The position numbers and the translations under genes were made by a program. The notes beneath the pieces were generated by a model, which was not told the origin of the DNA, did no database searches, and saw nothing but the letters and a program-made list of their open reading frames with translations. From Streptomyces sp. BHT-5-2 (GTDB lineage: Bacteria; Actinomycetota; Actinomycetes; Streptomycetales; Streptomycetaceae), in contig NZ_CP081496.1 of NCBI RefSeq assembly GCF_019774615.1, positions 1,364,001 through 1,428,000 of the forward strand: 64,000 nt of DNA. The letters run 5' to 3'. This document shows, in pieces, positions 28,747-37,151 of this stretch. The first letter of the stretch is position 1. The number at the start of each line of letters is the position of its first letter.

Positions 28747-29217
28747 CTAGCCGTACATCCTGCGCATCGCGAAGTCGACCATCTGCTCCACGGCCTTGGC
28801 GTCGAAGACCATCCGGTGGTCGCCCTCCATGTCGAGGACGAAGCCGTAGCCGGTCGGCAGCAGGTCGAGCACCTCGGCGCCGGTGATCACGAAGTACTTG
28901 GACTCCTTGCCCGCGTACCGGCGCAGCTCCTTGAGCGAGGTGAACATCGGGATCACCGGCTGCTGGGTGTTGTGCAGCGCCAGGAAACCGGGGTTGTCGC
29001 CGCGCGGGCAGTAGACCTTGGAGGTCGAGAAGATGCCCTGGAAGTCCTCGGCCGACATCGAGCCGGTCGTGAAGGCCCGCACCGCGTCGGCGAGCGAGGG
29101 CGGGGACGGCTCGGGATACAGCGGCTGCTCGCCGTAGCCTCCGGGGGCCGGTTGCTGCGGCGGGGGCGGCGCTCCGTACTGCTGCCCGGCGCCCGCGTTC
29201 TGGTCGTAGCCGTACAT
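28747..29217 (-). CDS. SseB family protein
   Basis: The 156-residue protein has a Gln/Gly/Pro-rich head (about 1-38) and an SseB N-terminal-type domain with SLADAVRAFTTG, VYCPRGDNPGFLALHN and FTSLKELRRYAGKESKY. Its cellular role is unknown; the family is common in actinobacteria. No membrane segment or signal is seen. It is followed by the pirin gene in the same direction, about 200 bp away. Confidence 0.85.
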   Translation of the reverse strand: MYGYDQNAGAGQQYGAPPPPQQPAPGGYGEQPLYPEPSPPSLADAVRAFTTGSMSAEDFQGIFSTSKVYCPRGDNPGFLALHNTQQPVIPMFTSLKELRRYAGKESKYFVITGAEVLDLLPTGYGFVLDMEGDHRMVFDAKAVEQMVDFAMRRMYG

Positions 29218-29292
29218 GCGCCACAGCGTACTGATTCGGGCCGGCGCGGGGGGACGCTCGTCACAGATCGGCCGTAAGGGGTTGCTTCTTAT

Positions 29293-29304
29293 TACCCGTG
29301 GGTA
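29293..29304. promoter_or_regulatory. TACCC-GGGTA inverted repeat upstream of the acyl-CoA dehydrogenase gene
   Basis: TACCCGTGGGTA lies about 105 bp before the gene start in an AT-richer island, just after a TTGCTT -35-like element. It is a candidate site for a TetR-type fatty acid regulator. Confidence 0.45.
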
Positions 29305-29408
29305 GCATCATCGTAGCTACTTGCTGGTATTGCGTATCGAGGTCCCTTCCTCGCGTCGAGGTCTTCCCTCGTACAGAGGCCCTCCCGAACCCTTACGGAG
29401 CCGTACCC

Positions 29409-31235
29409 ATGGGGCACTACAAGTCGAATCTCCGCGACATCGAGTTCAACCTCTTCGAGGTGTTCGGCCGTGACAGCGTGTACGGCACCGGACCGTTCGC
29501 GGAGATGGACGTCGACACCGCCAAGAGCGTGCTCTCCGAGATCGCCCGCCTCTCGGAGAACGAGCTGGCCGATTCCTACGCCGACGCCGACCGGAACCCC
29601 CCGGTCTTCGACCCGGACACCAACACCGCGCCGGTGCCGGACACCTTCAAGAAGAGCTACCAGGCGTACATGGACGCCGAGTGGTGGCGGCTGGGCGTCC
29701 CGGAGGAGATCGGCGGCACCACGACGCCGCGTTCCCTGCTGTGGGCCTTCGCCGAGTCGATCCTGGGCTCGAACCCCGCCGTGTGGATGTACGCCTCCGG
29801 CCCAGCCTTCGCGGGCGTGCTCTTCGAGGAGGGCACCGAGCAGCAGAAGCACATCGCCAAGATCGCCACGGAGAAGGGCTGGGGCTCCACCATGGTGCTG
29901 ACCGAGCCCGACGCGGGCTCGGACGTCGGCGCCGGCCGCACCAAGGCGGTCAAGCAGGAGGACGGCTCCTGGCACATCGAGGGTGTGAAGCGCTTCATCA
30001 CCTCCGGCGAGCACGACATGGCGGACAACATCCTCCACTACGTCCTCGCCCGCCCCGAGGGCCACGGCCCCGGCACCAAGGGCCTGTCCCTCTTCCTCGT
30101 GCCGAAGTACGAGTTCGACTTCGAGACCGGTGAGCTGGGCGAGCGCAACGGCGTCTACGCCACCAACGTCGAGCACAAGATGGGCCTGAAGGCGTCCAAC
30201 ACCTGCGAGATGACGTTCGGCGACCGCCACCCCGCCAAGGGCTGGCTGATCGGCGAGAAGCACGACGGCATCCGCCAGATGTTCCGGATCATCGAGTTCG
30301 CGCGGATGATGGTCGGCACCAAGGCCATAGCCACCCTCTCGACCGGCTACCTCAACGCCCTGGAGTACGCCAAGGAGCGCGTGCAGGGTGCGGACCTGGC
30401 GGCGTTCACCGACAAGGCCGCCCCGCGCGTCACCATCACCCACCACCCCGACGTGCGCCGCTCCCTGATGACGCAGAAGGCGTACGCCGAGGGCATGCGC
30501 GCCCTGGTGCTGTACACCGCCACCGTCCAGGACGAGATCCTGATCAAGGAGGCCGCCGGCGAGGACGCCTCCGCCGCGCACGCGCTGAACGACCTGCTGC
30601 TGCCGATCGTCAAGGGCTACGGCTCGGAGCGGTCCTACGAGCAGCTGGCCCAGTCGCTGCAGACCTTCGGTGGCTCCGGCTACCTCCAGGAGTACCCGAT
30701 CGAGCAGTACATCCGGGACTCCAAGATCGACACTCTCTACGAGGGCACCACCGCCATCCAGGGCCAGGACTTCTTCTTCCGGAAGATCGTCCGCAACCAG
30801 GGTGCCGCGCTGACCCAGCTGGCCGAGACCATCAAGACCTTCCTGGCCGACGGCGAGGGCGGTGCCGAGCTGGAGCAGGCCCGCGGTGAGCTGGCCAAGG
30901 CCGCCGAGGGTCTGGAGGCGATCGTCGGCGCCATGCTGACCGACCTCGCCGCCACCGAGAAGGACGTCAAGTCCATCTACAAGGTCGGTCTGAACACCAC
31001 CCGCCTCCTGATGGCCTCCGGTGACGTCGTCGTCGGCTACCTGCTCCTGAAGGGCGCGGCGGTGGCCGCCACGAAGCTGGCCGACGCGTCGGCGAAGGAC
31101 AAGCCGTTCTACGAGGGCAAGATCGCCGCCGCGAAGTTCTTCGCGCAGAACGTCCTGCCGGGCGTCGCGCTCCAGCGCACGCTGGCCGAGTCCATCGACC
31201 AGTCCCTGATGGAGCTCGACGAGGCCGCGTTCTGA
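29409..31235 (+). CDS. Acyl-CoA dehydrogenase, FadE5-like
   Basis: The 608-residue flavoprotein starts [20 protein letters not shown], the typical opening of the actinobacterial FadE5 group. It has the long-form acyl-CoA dehydrogenase fold, with [16 protein letters not shown] in the FAD-binding centre and [20 protein letters not shown] near the active site. It should catalyse the first step of fatty acid beta-oxidation, forming the 2,3-enoyl-CoA. FadE5-type proteins in mycobacteria accept a broad chain-length range; that is family knowledge, not read here. Frame could extend upstream, but homology begins at this ATG. Confidence 0.94.
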   Translation: MGHYKSNLRDIEFNLFEVFGRDSVYGTGPFAEMDVDTAKSVLSEIARLSENELADSYADADRNPPVFDPDTNTAPVPDTFKKSYQAYMDAEWWRLGVPEEIGGTTTPRSLLWAFAESILGSNPAVWMYASGPAFAGVLFEEGTEQQKHIAKIATEKGWGSTMVLTEPDAGSDVGAGRTKAVKQEDGSWHIEGVKRFITSGEHDMADNILHYVLARPEGHGPGTKGLSLFLVPKYEFDFETGELGERNGVYATNVEHKMGLKASNTCEMTFGDRHPAKGWLIGEKHDGIRQMFRIIEFARMMVGTKAIATLSTGYLNALEYAKERVQGADLAAFTDKAAPRVTITHHPDVRRSLMTQKAYAEGMRALVLYTATVQDEILIKEAAGEDASAAHALNDLLLPIVKGYGSERSYEQLAQSLQTFGGSGYLQEYPIEQYIRDSKIDTLYEGTTAIQGQDFFFRKIVRNQGAALTQLAETIKTFLADGEGGAELEQARGELAKAAEGLEAIVGAMLTDLAATEKDVKSIYKVGLNTTRLLMASGDVVVGYLLLKGAAVAATKLADASAKDKPFYEGKIAAAKFFAQNVLPGVALQRTLAESIDQSLMELDEAAF

Positions 31236-31250
31236 GTCTCCGCTGCGTCC

Positions 31251-31280
31251 TGACGGTCCGGGGCTGTTCCCGGACCGTCA
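31251..31280 (+). terminator. Terminator after the acyl-CoA dehydrogenase gene
   Basis: TGACGGTCCGGG and CCCGGACCGTCA form a 12-bp stem with a 6-base loop, 16 bp past the stop. Confidence 0.82.
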
Positions 31281-31322
31281 CAGCGTTCTCACAAAGCTCT
31301 CAGAATCACTGCGCACACTGAA

Positions 31323-31358
31323 GGTGCCCGCCTCTCTTCCCCCGGGGAGGCGGGCACC
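31323..31358. terminator. Second hairpin in the same gap
   Basis: GGTGCCCGCCTC and GAGGCGGGCACC form a 12-bp stem with a 12-base loop, 40 bp after the first terminator. It may be a backup terminator or a leader structure of the peptidase gene. Confidence 0.6.
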
Positions 31359-31528
31359 GTCATGCCGGGGCGGGCGAGACCACCGAGGCGCGTGCGGCCG
31401 AGTGGACCGAGGAATCCCGCGCTCCGCCCGCGCATCCGCTCCGCGTTGGGGAAATCGTGGCCGGAAGGCAATGGAGTCGCCCCCCAGGGGCACGCGGAAG
31501 AGCGGAGTTGGCTCCTTATGCTGAATCC

Positions 31529-32824
31529 ATGACCAACTCCGCCCGCTTCGACCGCGGCCACACCGACGACCTGATGTCCTTCCTCGCCGCCAGCCCGTCG
31601 CCGTACCACGCGGTGGCGAACTCGGCGGCGCGGCTGGAGAAGGCCGGCTTCCGGCAGGTGGCGGAGACCGACGCCTGGGACGGCCGGAGCGGCGGACGCT
31701 ATGTGCTGCGCGGCGGCGCGATCATCGCCTGGTACGTGCCCGAGGGCGCGACCGCCGCGACCCCGTACCGCATCGTCGGGGCGCACACCGACTCCCCCAA
31801 CCTGCGCGTCAAACCGATCCCGGACACCGGTTCCCGCGGCTGGCGGCAGATCGCCGTCGAGATCTACGGCGGGACACTCCTCAACACCTGGCTCGACCGC
31901 GACCTGGGGCTCAGCGGCCGGGTGACGCTGAGCGACGGCAGCAACCGGCTGGTCGACGTGGACCGGCCGCTGCTGCGGGTGCCGCAGCTGGCCGTGCACC
32001 TGGACCGGTCGGTGAACGCCGACGGCCTCAAGCTCGACAAGCAGCGCCATATGACGCCGATCTGGGGGCTGGGCGAGGTCGCCGAGGGCGATCTGATCGC
32101 GTTCGTCGCGGAGGAGATCGGCGTCCCGGCCGCGGAGATCAAGGGCTGGGACCTGATGGTGCACAGCGTGGAACCGCCCGCCTACCTCGGACGGGACCGC
32201 GAACTGGTCGCCGGGCCGCGGATGGACAACCTGCTGTCCGTGCACGCCGGTACGGCCGCGCTCACCGCAGCGGCCGCCGCCGGCAGCCGGCTCACCGGCA
32301 TCCCGGTCCTGGCCGCCTTCGACCACGAGGAGAACGGCAGCCAGTCGGACACCGGCGCGGACGGACCGCTGCTCGGCACGGTGCTGGAGCGTTCGGTCTT
32401 CGCCCGCGGCGGCACCTACGAGGACCGGGCACGGGCCTTCGCCGGCACCGTCTGCCTGTCGTCGGACACCGGGCACGCCGTGCACCCCAATTACAGCGAC
32501 CGGCACGAGCCGGGCCACCACCCGATGCCCAACGGCGGGCCGATCCTCAAGGTCAACGTCAACCAGCGGTACGCCACCGACGGCAGCGGCCGGGCGGTGT
32601 TCGCCGCGGCCTGCGAACGGGCCGGGGTGCCATGGCAGTCCTTCGTGTCGCACAACTCGATGCCGTGCGGCACCACGATCGGCCCGATCACCGCGGCCCG
32701 GCACGGCATCCAGACCGTGGACATCGGCGTCGCGATCCTGTCCATGCACTCGGCCCGCGAACTGTGCGGCGCCCAGGACCCGTACCTGTTGGCGAACGCC
32801 CTGACGGCCTTCCTGGAGAGCTGA
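31529..32824 (+). CDS. M18 family aminopeptidase
   Basis: The 431-residue zinc aminopeptidase (aspartyl aminopeptidase type) shows the metal and catalytic motifs in order: VGAHTDSPNLRVKP, GPRMDNLLSVHA, AFDHEENGSQSDTGA, LSSDTGHAVHPNYSDRHEP and, near the end, VSHNSMPCGTTIGP. It should remove N-terminal residues, often acidic ones, from peptides in the cytoplasm. Its stop is one base before the TTG start of the SARP gene, and the GGAGAG at its 3' end can serve as that gene's ribosome binding site. Confidence 0.94.
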   Translation: MTNSARFDRGHTDDLMSFLAASPSPYHAVANSAARLEKAGFRQVAETDAWDGRSGGRYVLRGGAIIAWYVPEGATAATPYRIVGAHTDSPNLRVKPIPDTGSRGWRQIAVEIYGGTLLNTWLDRDLGLSGRVTLSDGSNRLVDVDRPLLRVPQLAVHLDRSVNADGLKLDKQRHMTPIWGLGEVAEGDLIAFVAEEIGVPAAEIKGWDLMVHSVEPPAYLGRDRELVAGPRMDNLLSVHAGTAALTAAAAAGSRLTGIPVLAAFDHEENGSQSDTGADGPLLGTVLERSVFARGGTYEDRARAFAGTVCLSSDTGHAVHPNYSDRHEPGHHPMPNGGPILKVNVNQRYATDGSGRAVFAAACERAGVPWQSFVSHNSMPCGTTIGPITAARHGIQTVDIGVAILSMHSARELCGAQDPYLLANALTAFLES

Positions 32825-32825
32825 G

Positions 32826-34796
32826 TTGGAATTCTCGCTGCTCGGCCCGATCTCCGTGACGAGCGGTTCCGGGGAGCTTTCGCTCGGGCCCGCAAAACGG
32901 CGCAGTGTGCTGGCACTGCTGCTTCTGCAGCCCAACACCACCGTCCCACTTGAGCAGTTGATCGACTCCCTGTGGGAGGACGAACCACCCGAGCATGCCC
33001 GCACGGTCGTGCAGGGGCATGTCTCGCGGCTGCGCGCCACGCTGGCCGCGGGCGGCGCCGAGGCATACGGCATCGAGCTGGCCACCCACGGCTCGGCCTA
33101 TCTGCTGCGGCTCCCGGAGGAGCTGATCGACGCTCACCGGTTCGGCGAACTGGTCGCGTTGGCCCGTCCGGAGGCCGCACCGGGCGATGCGGTGCCGCTG
33201 CTGCGCGAGGCGCTGGGGCTGTGGCGCGGCCCCGCGCTGACCGGCACGGTCACCAGCCCGCCCTTCGCGGCCGCCGCGCATGCCCTGGAGGAGCGCAGGC
33301 TCTCCGCGGTCGAGGCGCTGGCCCGGGCCTACGGTGCGCTCGGCGAACAGGAACAGGCCGCCGCCCTGCTGTACTCCGCGGCCGTCAACCACCCCTTGCG
33401 GGAGGGCCTGATCGCCGCGCTGATGCGGGCGCTGTTCCGCACGGGACGGCAGTCCGACGCGCTGGAGTGGTACCACCGCACCCGGCGGCTGCTCAGCGAG
33501 GAGCTGGGCGTCGATCCGGGTGAGCGGCTGCGTGCGGCGTACGAGGAGATCCTGCGTGCGGAGGCCACGGACAGGGGCCGCAAGGCCGCGGAGCCGGCCC
33601 GCGGCGGCAAGGGCGCTCCGGCCGACGAGCCCGCGTTTCACGTGAAACATCGCGACGATGCGTCGTCCACCGATGGCACACAACCGGGCACGGCGGTGGA
33701 GCCCGTTCGCGGCAAGGCCGGTACGGCACCGCGGTTGCTGCCCCGGCCGCCCGCCCGCTTCCTGGGGCGCCAGGGCCAACTGAACGCGTTGACCGAGGCG
33801 TTGGCGGACCGCACGACCGGGGAGAGCCCGTTGGCGGTGGTCGCGGGTCCGGCCGGGGTCGGCAAGACCGCGTGCGCCGTGCAGTGGGCGCATCTGCACG
33901 CCGGGGCCTTCCCCGACGGGCAGCTCTTCGCCGATCTGCGCGGCTTCGGCGAGGGCGACGAGGCGGCACCGGCCGAAGTCCTGCGCGACTTCCTGCAGGC
34001 GCTCGGCACACCGCCGGAGCGGGTGCCCAACTCCGCCCAGGCCGCCTCGGCGCTGTTCCGCTCGCTGGTCGCCGACCGTCGGCTGCTGGTCGTCCTGGAC
34101 AACGCGCGGAGTTCGGCGCAGGTGCGGCCGCTGCTGCCCGGTGGCCCGCACTGCGCCACGGTCGTCACCAGCCGCAGCCGGCTCGACGGACTGGTGGCCA
34201 CGGACTGCGCCCGGCCGGTGGGCCTCCAGGCCCTCGGCCACGAGGAAGGCGCGGCACTGCTCGGCGCCATGCTCGGGTCGGAGCGGGTCGCGGAGGACCC
34301 GGCCGCGGCCCGGGAACTGGTGGACCTGTGCGACGGGTTGCCGCTGGCGCTGCGGGCCGCGGCCGCACAGCTGACCGCCCGGCCGCGCTGGCGGCTGGCC
34401 AGGCTGGCCTCGGCGCTGCGCGACGAGCGGCGGCGGCTGACGCTGCTGTCGGCGGAGGACACCGGTATCGCGGCGGCGCTGCGGATGTCCGTCGCCCGGC
34501 TGTCCGCGGACGACGCGCGACTGCTCCGGGCGCTGGCGAACAGTCCCGACGGGCATCTCAACGCCTCGGCGGCCGCGGCACTCGCCGGCTACGACCAGGA
34601 GCGCACCCAGGACGCGCTCGAACGGCTCGCGGACATGCACCTGGTGGACGAGGAGGCCACCGACGTCTACACCATCAGCACCCTGACCCAGCTGTTCGCC
34701 CGGGACGAGGGCGGGGACGGCACACGGCGGGGGGATGGCGGCGACGGGGCGGAACCCGGTGACCGGGACGGGCACCCCGGCGGCGGGGCCGGCTGA
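32826..34796 (+). CDS. SARP-type regulator with NB-ARC ATPase domain (AfsR-like, no TPR)
   Basis: The 656-residue regulator begins with an OmpR-like DNA-binding domain (about 1-90, LGPAKRRSVLALLLLQPN and VQGHVSRLRATL) and a bacterial transcriptional activation domain (about 95-245). A variable linker is followed by an NB-ARC ATPase (about 300-560) with Walker A AGPAGVGKT and Walker B LLVVLDNA. It is like AfsR but lacks the C-terminal TPR array. The linker encodes FHVK through an intact parS palindrome. The start is TTG, one base after the peptidase stop. Its targets are unknown; direct repeats with 11-bp period lie just downstream. Confidence 0.9.
   Translation: MEFSLLGPISVTSGSGELSLGPAKRRSVLALLLLQPNTTVPLEQLIDSLWEDEPPEHARTVVQGHVSRLRATLAAGGAEAYGIELATHGSAYLLRLPEELIDAHRFGELVALARPEAAPGDAVPLLREALGLWRGPALTGTVTSPPFAAAAHALEERRLSAVEALARAYGALGEQEQAAALLYSAAVNHPLREGLIAALMRALFRTGRQSDALEWYHRTRRLLSEELGVDPGERLRAAYEEILRAEATDRGRKAAEPARGGKGAPADEPAFHVKHRDDASSTDGTQPGTAVEPVRGKAGTAPRLLPRPPARFLGRQGQLNALTEALADRTTGESPLAVVAGPAGVGKTACAVQWAHLHAGAFPDGQLFADLRGFGEGDEAAPAEVLRDFLQALGTPPERVPNSAQAASALFRSLVADRRLLVVLDNARSSAQVRPLLPGGPHCATVVTSRSRLDGLVATDCARPVGLQALGHEEGAALLGAMLGSERVAEDPAAARELVDLCDGLPLALRAAAAQLTARPRWRLARLASALRDERRRLTLLSAEDTGIAAALRMSVARLSADDARLLRALANSPDGHLNASAAAALAGYDQERTQDALERLADMHLVDEEATDVYTISTLTQLFARDEGGDGTRRGDGGDGAEPGDRDGHPGGGAG
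33635..33648. other. parS: parS site inside the SARP regulator gene
   Basis: The exact GTTTCACGTGAAAC falls in the part encoding the linker between the activator and ATPase domains, where it is read as FHVK. Confidence 0.93.
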
Positions 34797-34817
34797 GCGC
34801 CGCCGCCGCACGGGGCG

Positions 34818-34836
34818 GGCGTTAGGCAGGCGTTAG
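34818..34836 (+). promoter_or_regulatory. GGCGTTAG direct repeat (11-bp period), candidate SARP site
   Basis: GGCGTTAG occurs at 34818 and again at 34829; a weaker third copy may follow at about 34840. The 11-bp period matches the spacing of SARP binding repeats. It lies 22 bp past the SARP stop and about 120 bp before the lipoprotein gene. Confidence 0.45.
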
Positions 34837-34866
34837 TCGGACGGCAGCGGTGCCCGGCAGTCTTGT

Positions 34867-34917
34867 GGACAGACCACAGGACAGACCGGGCCGGACCGAC
34901 CACACCGGGCCGGACCG
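34867..34917. repeat. Nested short direct repeats in the lipoprotein gene leader
   Basis: GGACAGACC is repeated with a 12-bp period (34867 and 34879), followed by GGGCCGGACCG repeated with a 19-bp period (34888 and 34907). Confidence 0.5.
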
Positions 34918-34958
34918 CGGAGCGCACCACAGCCTCCGTCGACCGGGGGAGACCGGAC

Positions 34959-35774
34959 ATGCCACGCACCGACGCCACCGCCGCCCGCCCCGTCCGCTCG
35001 GCCCGCCACCGTACGTTGCGGCTCGCCGCGGCCGGGCTGACCGCGGTGGCCGCACTCACTCTCACCGCCTGCGGCCAGAACAACCCGCTCAAGACCAGCG
35101 ACGCCAAGCCGTTCAACCCGGCCCCGCAGGACTCCGAGGACCCGGCGGCCAACGGTGCCCACGGCGGGCCGGGCAGCAACGCCCCGACGGGGAAGGACGA
35201 CGGCGACGGGTCGTCGAAGAAGAGCGACGGCGGCTCGTCGGGCAAGGGCGGCACCACCGTCGCGGAGAGCGCGGCCGGCGGCGGGAAGCGCACCTCCACG
35301 GGCGGCGCGGGCCGGCCCTCCGCCGGCGGGGGCCAGGGCTCCGGTGCCCGGCGGACCTCCTGCGACGCCGCCAGGATCCGCATCGTGGCGAAGCCGCTGA
35401 CCCGCCCGATCAACCATCTGCTGCTGCAGGCCACCAACACCTCCGGCACCACCTGCGATCTCCATGCCTACCCCTTCCTGCGGTTCGACGACGCCCAGGC
35501 ACCGCTGGCCGACATGCCGGACAGCAAGCCGCAGGCCGTGGTCACCCTTGCGCCGGGGGAGTCCGGATACGCCGGTGTACTGCTGTCCGGCGCCGACGGG
35601 GGCGAGCACGGCCGGCAGGCGACCTCGCTGTCCGTCTATCTCGCCGGCCGCGACGGCCAGGGGAGCGCCGGCGGCTCGGCGAAGGTGGCGCTGCCCGGCG
35701 GCTCGGTGTACCTCGACGACAACGCGCGGGTCTCGTACTGGCAGACCGACCCGAAGGCCGCCGCCTCCTGGTAA
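34959..35774 (+). CDS. DUF4232-type lipoprotein
   Basis: The 271-residue protein has a lipoprotein signal ending LTLTAC at about residue 38. A Gly/Ser/Lys-rich spacer of about 90 residues is followed by a C-terminal DUF4232-like beta domain, with two cysteines spaced as in the family (RTSCDAARI and GTTCDLHAYPFLRF). It should sit on the outer face of the membrane; its function is unknown. A GGGGGAGA ribosome binding site precedes the ATG. A second member of the family lies 2.4 kb further on. A textbook terminator follows. Confidence 0.87.
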   Translation: MPRTDATAARPVRSARHRTLRLAAAGLTAVAALTLTACGQNNPLKTSDAKPFNPAPQDSEDPAANGAHGGPGSNAPTGKDDGDGSSKKSDGGSSGKGGTTVAESAAGGGKRTSTGGAGRPSAGGGQGSGARRTSCDAARIRIVAKPLTRPINHLLLQATNTSGTTCDLHAYPFLRFDDAQAPLADMPDSKPQAVVTLAPGESGYAGVLLSGADGGEHGRQATSLSVYLAGRDGQGSAGGSAKVALPGGSVYLDDNARVSYWQTDPKAAASW

Positions 35775-35809
35775 CCCGGACCGCCGCCCGAAGGCGGTCC
35801 CCCGAAGCA

Positions 35810-35843
35810 GGGCGCCCGCAACTCCCCCGCGGGCGCCCTTTCT
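35810..35843 (+). terminator. Intrinsic terminator
   Basis: GGGCGCCCGC and GCGGGCGCCC form a 10-bp stem with a 9-base loop, followed by TTTCT. Confidence 0.85.
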
Positions 35844-36069
35844 CCTGCCGGCGCTGTCCCGTCATGTCCCAAGCGGCCCCCGCCGGTGTCCCGAAAACAC
35901 TCGCCCTGGGTGGCGTTTTCGCAGGTCAAAGCCTTTCCGGTCGGGAAGTACGTCCCACGGTACGGGCATCGGCGGCCGCACGGCCGTACACCGCCCGACC
36001 ATGGTCTGCGTCGCCGCGAGCCGATCACGCGAGCGGCACAGGGACCGAGGACGCGGAGGGTCACCGGGC

Positions 36070-36966
36070 ATGGACGAACACGGCACCACGCAGGCGGGGG
36101 AAGACACGAGCTCCGTGGAGCTCGGAGGAGCCACGGCCCGTCGGACCCTGCTGCGCCGGGTGGTTCCGGCGGTCGTCGCGGCCGGACTCACCACGGGAGG
36201 ACTCGCCGGGGTCGCGCGCGGCGCCGCACCCGAGGCCCGGAAGGCCGCGGCCGCCGACTTCCCCACCTGGGGCACCCGTTGGGTGGTGCACACCACCGCG
36301 GACACGCACTCCCCCGCCGTCGGGATGATCGACACCACCGGGCCGGGACGGGACCGGATCACCGCCGACTACCAGGTCGACACCGGCCGCCGGGTGTGCG
36401 AGGGCAGCGCCTGCTCGACCTTCATGGCCCACCTCACCCGACCGTTCCGCGGCTATCTCACCGCGGTCGCTGTGGACATACCGCAGGACCGGCTGCCGGG
36501 GATACCCGTCCAGGGCGGTCCGCCGCCGCAACCGGGCACCTCGCGCCAGGAAATGCTGGCGCGCGCCGCCACCTGGATGACCGCCGACAACGGCGCGCAA
36601 GTCCCGTACGGCCAGGACAGGTTCTGGAAGGACGGCTACCGCCAGGACTGCTCCGGCTATGTGTCGATGGCACTCGAACTGCCGGCGCCGGGCACCAACA
36701 CCGTGGGGCTGGCCACCGACCACAGCCTCACCCGACCCATATCGCTCGGCGCGCTGCGGGGCGGGGACCTGCTCATCGACGCCACGGGCGACAACAACAG
36801 CCGGCATGTCGTCATCTTCGAGACGTGGAACAACCCCGCGCACTCCTCGTACACCGCCTTCGAGCAGCGCGGCGGCCACGGCACCGACCACCGGAGCCTG
36901 ACCTACGGACTGCCGGGCGGCGACAGCGCGTTCAAGCCCTACCGGCCCGTGGCGTTCGGCGACTGA
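36070..36966 (+). CDS. Tat-exported NlpC/P60-like cell wall hydrolase (putative)
   Basis: The 298-residue protein has a twin-arginine signal (ARRTLLRRVVPAVVAAGL) and a C-terminal domain with the NlpC/P60-type cysteine DCSGYVSMAL and the histidine in SRHVVIFETW. An intermediate stretch (RQEMLARAATWMT and VPYGQDRFW) resembles such enzymes. The family cleaves peptidoglycan peptides, but several Streptomyces relatives are uncharacterised, so the activity is inferred from the motifs alone. The upstream region showed no clear c-di-AMP riboswitch. Confidence 0.8.
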   Translation: MDEHGTTQAGEDTSSVELGGATARRTLLRRVVPAVVAAGLTTGGLAGVARGAAPEARKAAAADFPTWGTRWVVHTTADTHSPAVGMIDTTGPGRDRITADYQVDTGRRVCEGSACSTFMAHLTRPFRGYLTAVAVDIPQDRLPGIPVQGGPPPQPGTSRQEMLARAATWMTADNGAQVPYGQDRFWKDGYRQDCSGYVSMALELPAPGTNTVGLATDHSLTRPISLGALRGGDLLIDATGDNNSRHVVIFETWNNPAHSSYTAFEQRGGHGTDHRSLTYGLPGGDSAFKPYRPVAFGD

Positions 36967-37035
36967 ACGCCACGGACGGCGGCCGGTCCGTCCGGCGGGT
37001 CCGGGCCACGGAGTCCACCGAGCGGGCGGCGCACC

Positions 37036-37049
37036 GTTTCACGTGAAAC
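37036..37049. other. parS: parS site
   Basis: An exact GTTTCACGTGAAAC palindrome about 70 bp past the NlpC/P60-like gene. Confidence 0.93.
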
Positions 37050-37086
37050 GTCACCGAACGGTCCGTGTTCGTTCCGGATCGGGTAA

Positions 37087-37127
37087 CGAGGGGCACTTCC
37101 GTCACAGGGGAGCGGAAGTGCCCCTCG
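37087..37127 (+). terminator. 15-bp hairpin upstream of the HTH gene
   Basis: CGAGGGGCACTTCCG and CGGAAGTGCCCCTCG pair perfectly around an 11-base loop. It may terminate the upstream gene, or be an attenuator-like leader element since the next start is only 24 bp away. Confidence 0.65.
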
Positions 37128-37151
37128 CACGCGCATGGCCACTGTGCTGGA

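Noticed and set aside
34867..34917. Plasmid- or phage-type iteron origin
   Set aside because: Only two copies of each short repeat, with no replication gene; more likely promoter-related.
35844..36069. c-di-AMP (ydaO-type) riboswitch before the NlpC/P60-like gene
   Set aside because: Such riboswitches precede some Streptomyces wall hydrolase genes, but the conserved core segments are not visible here.
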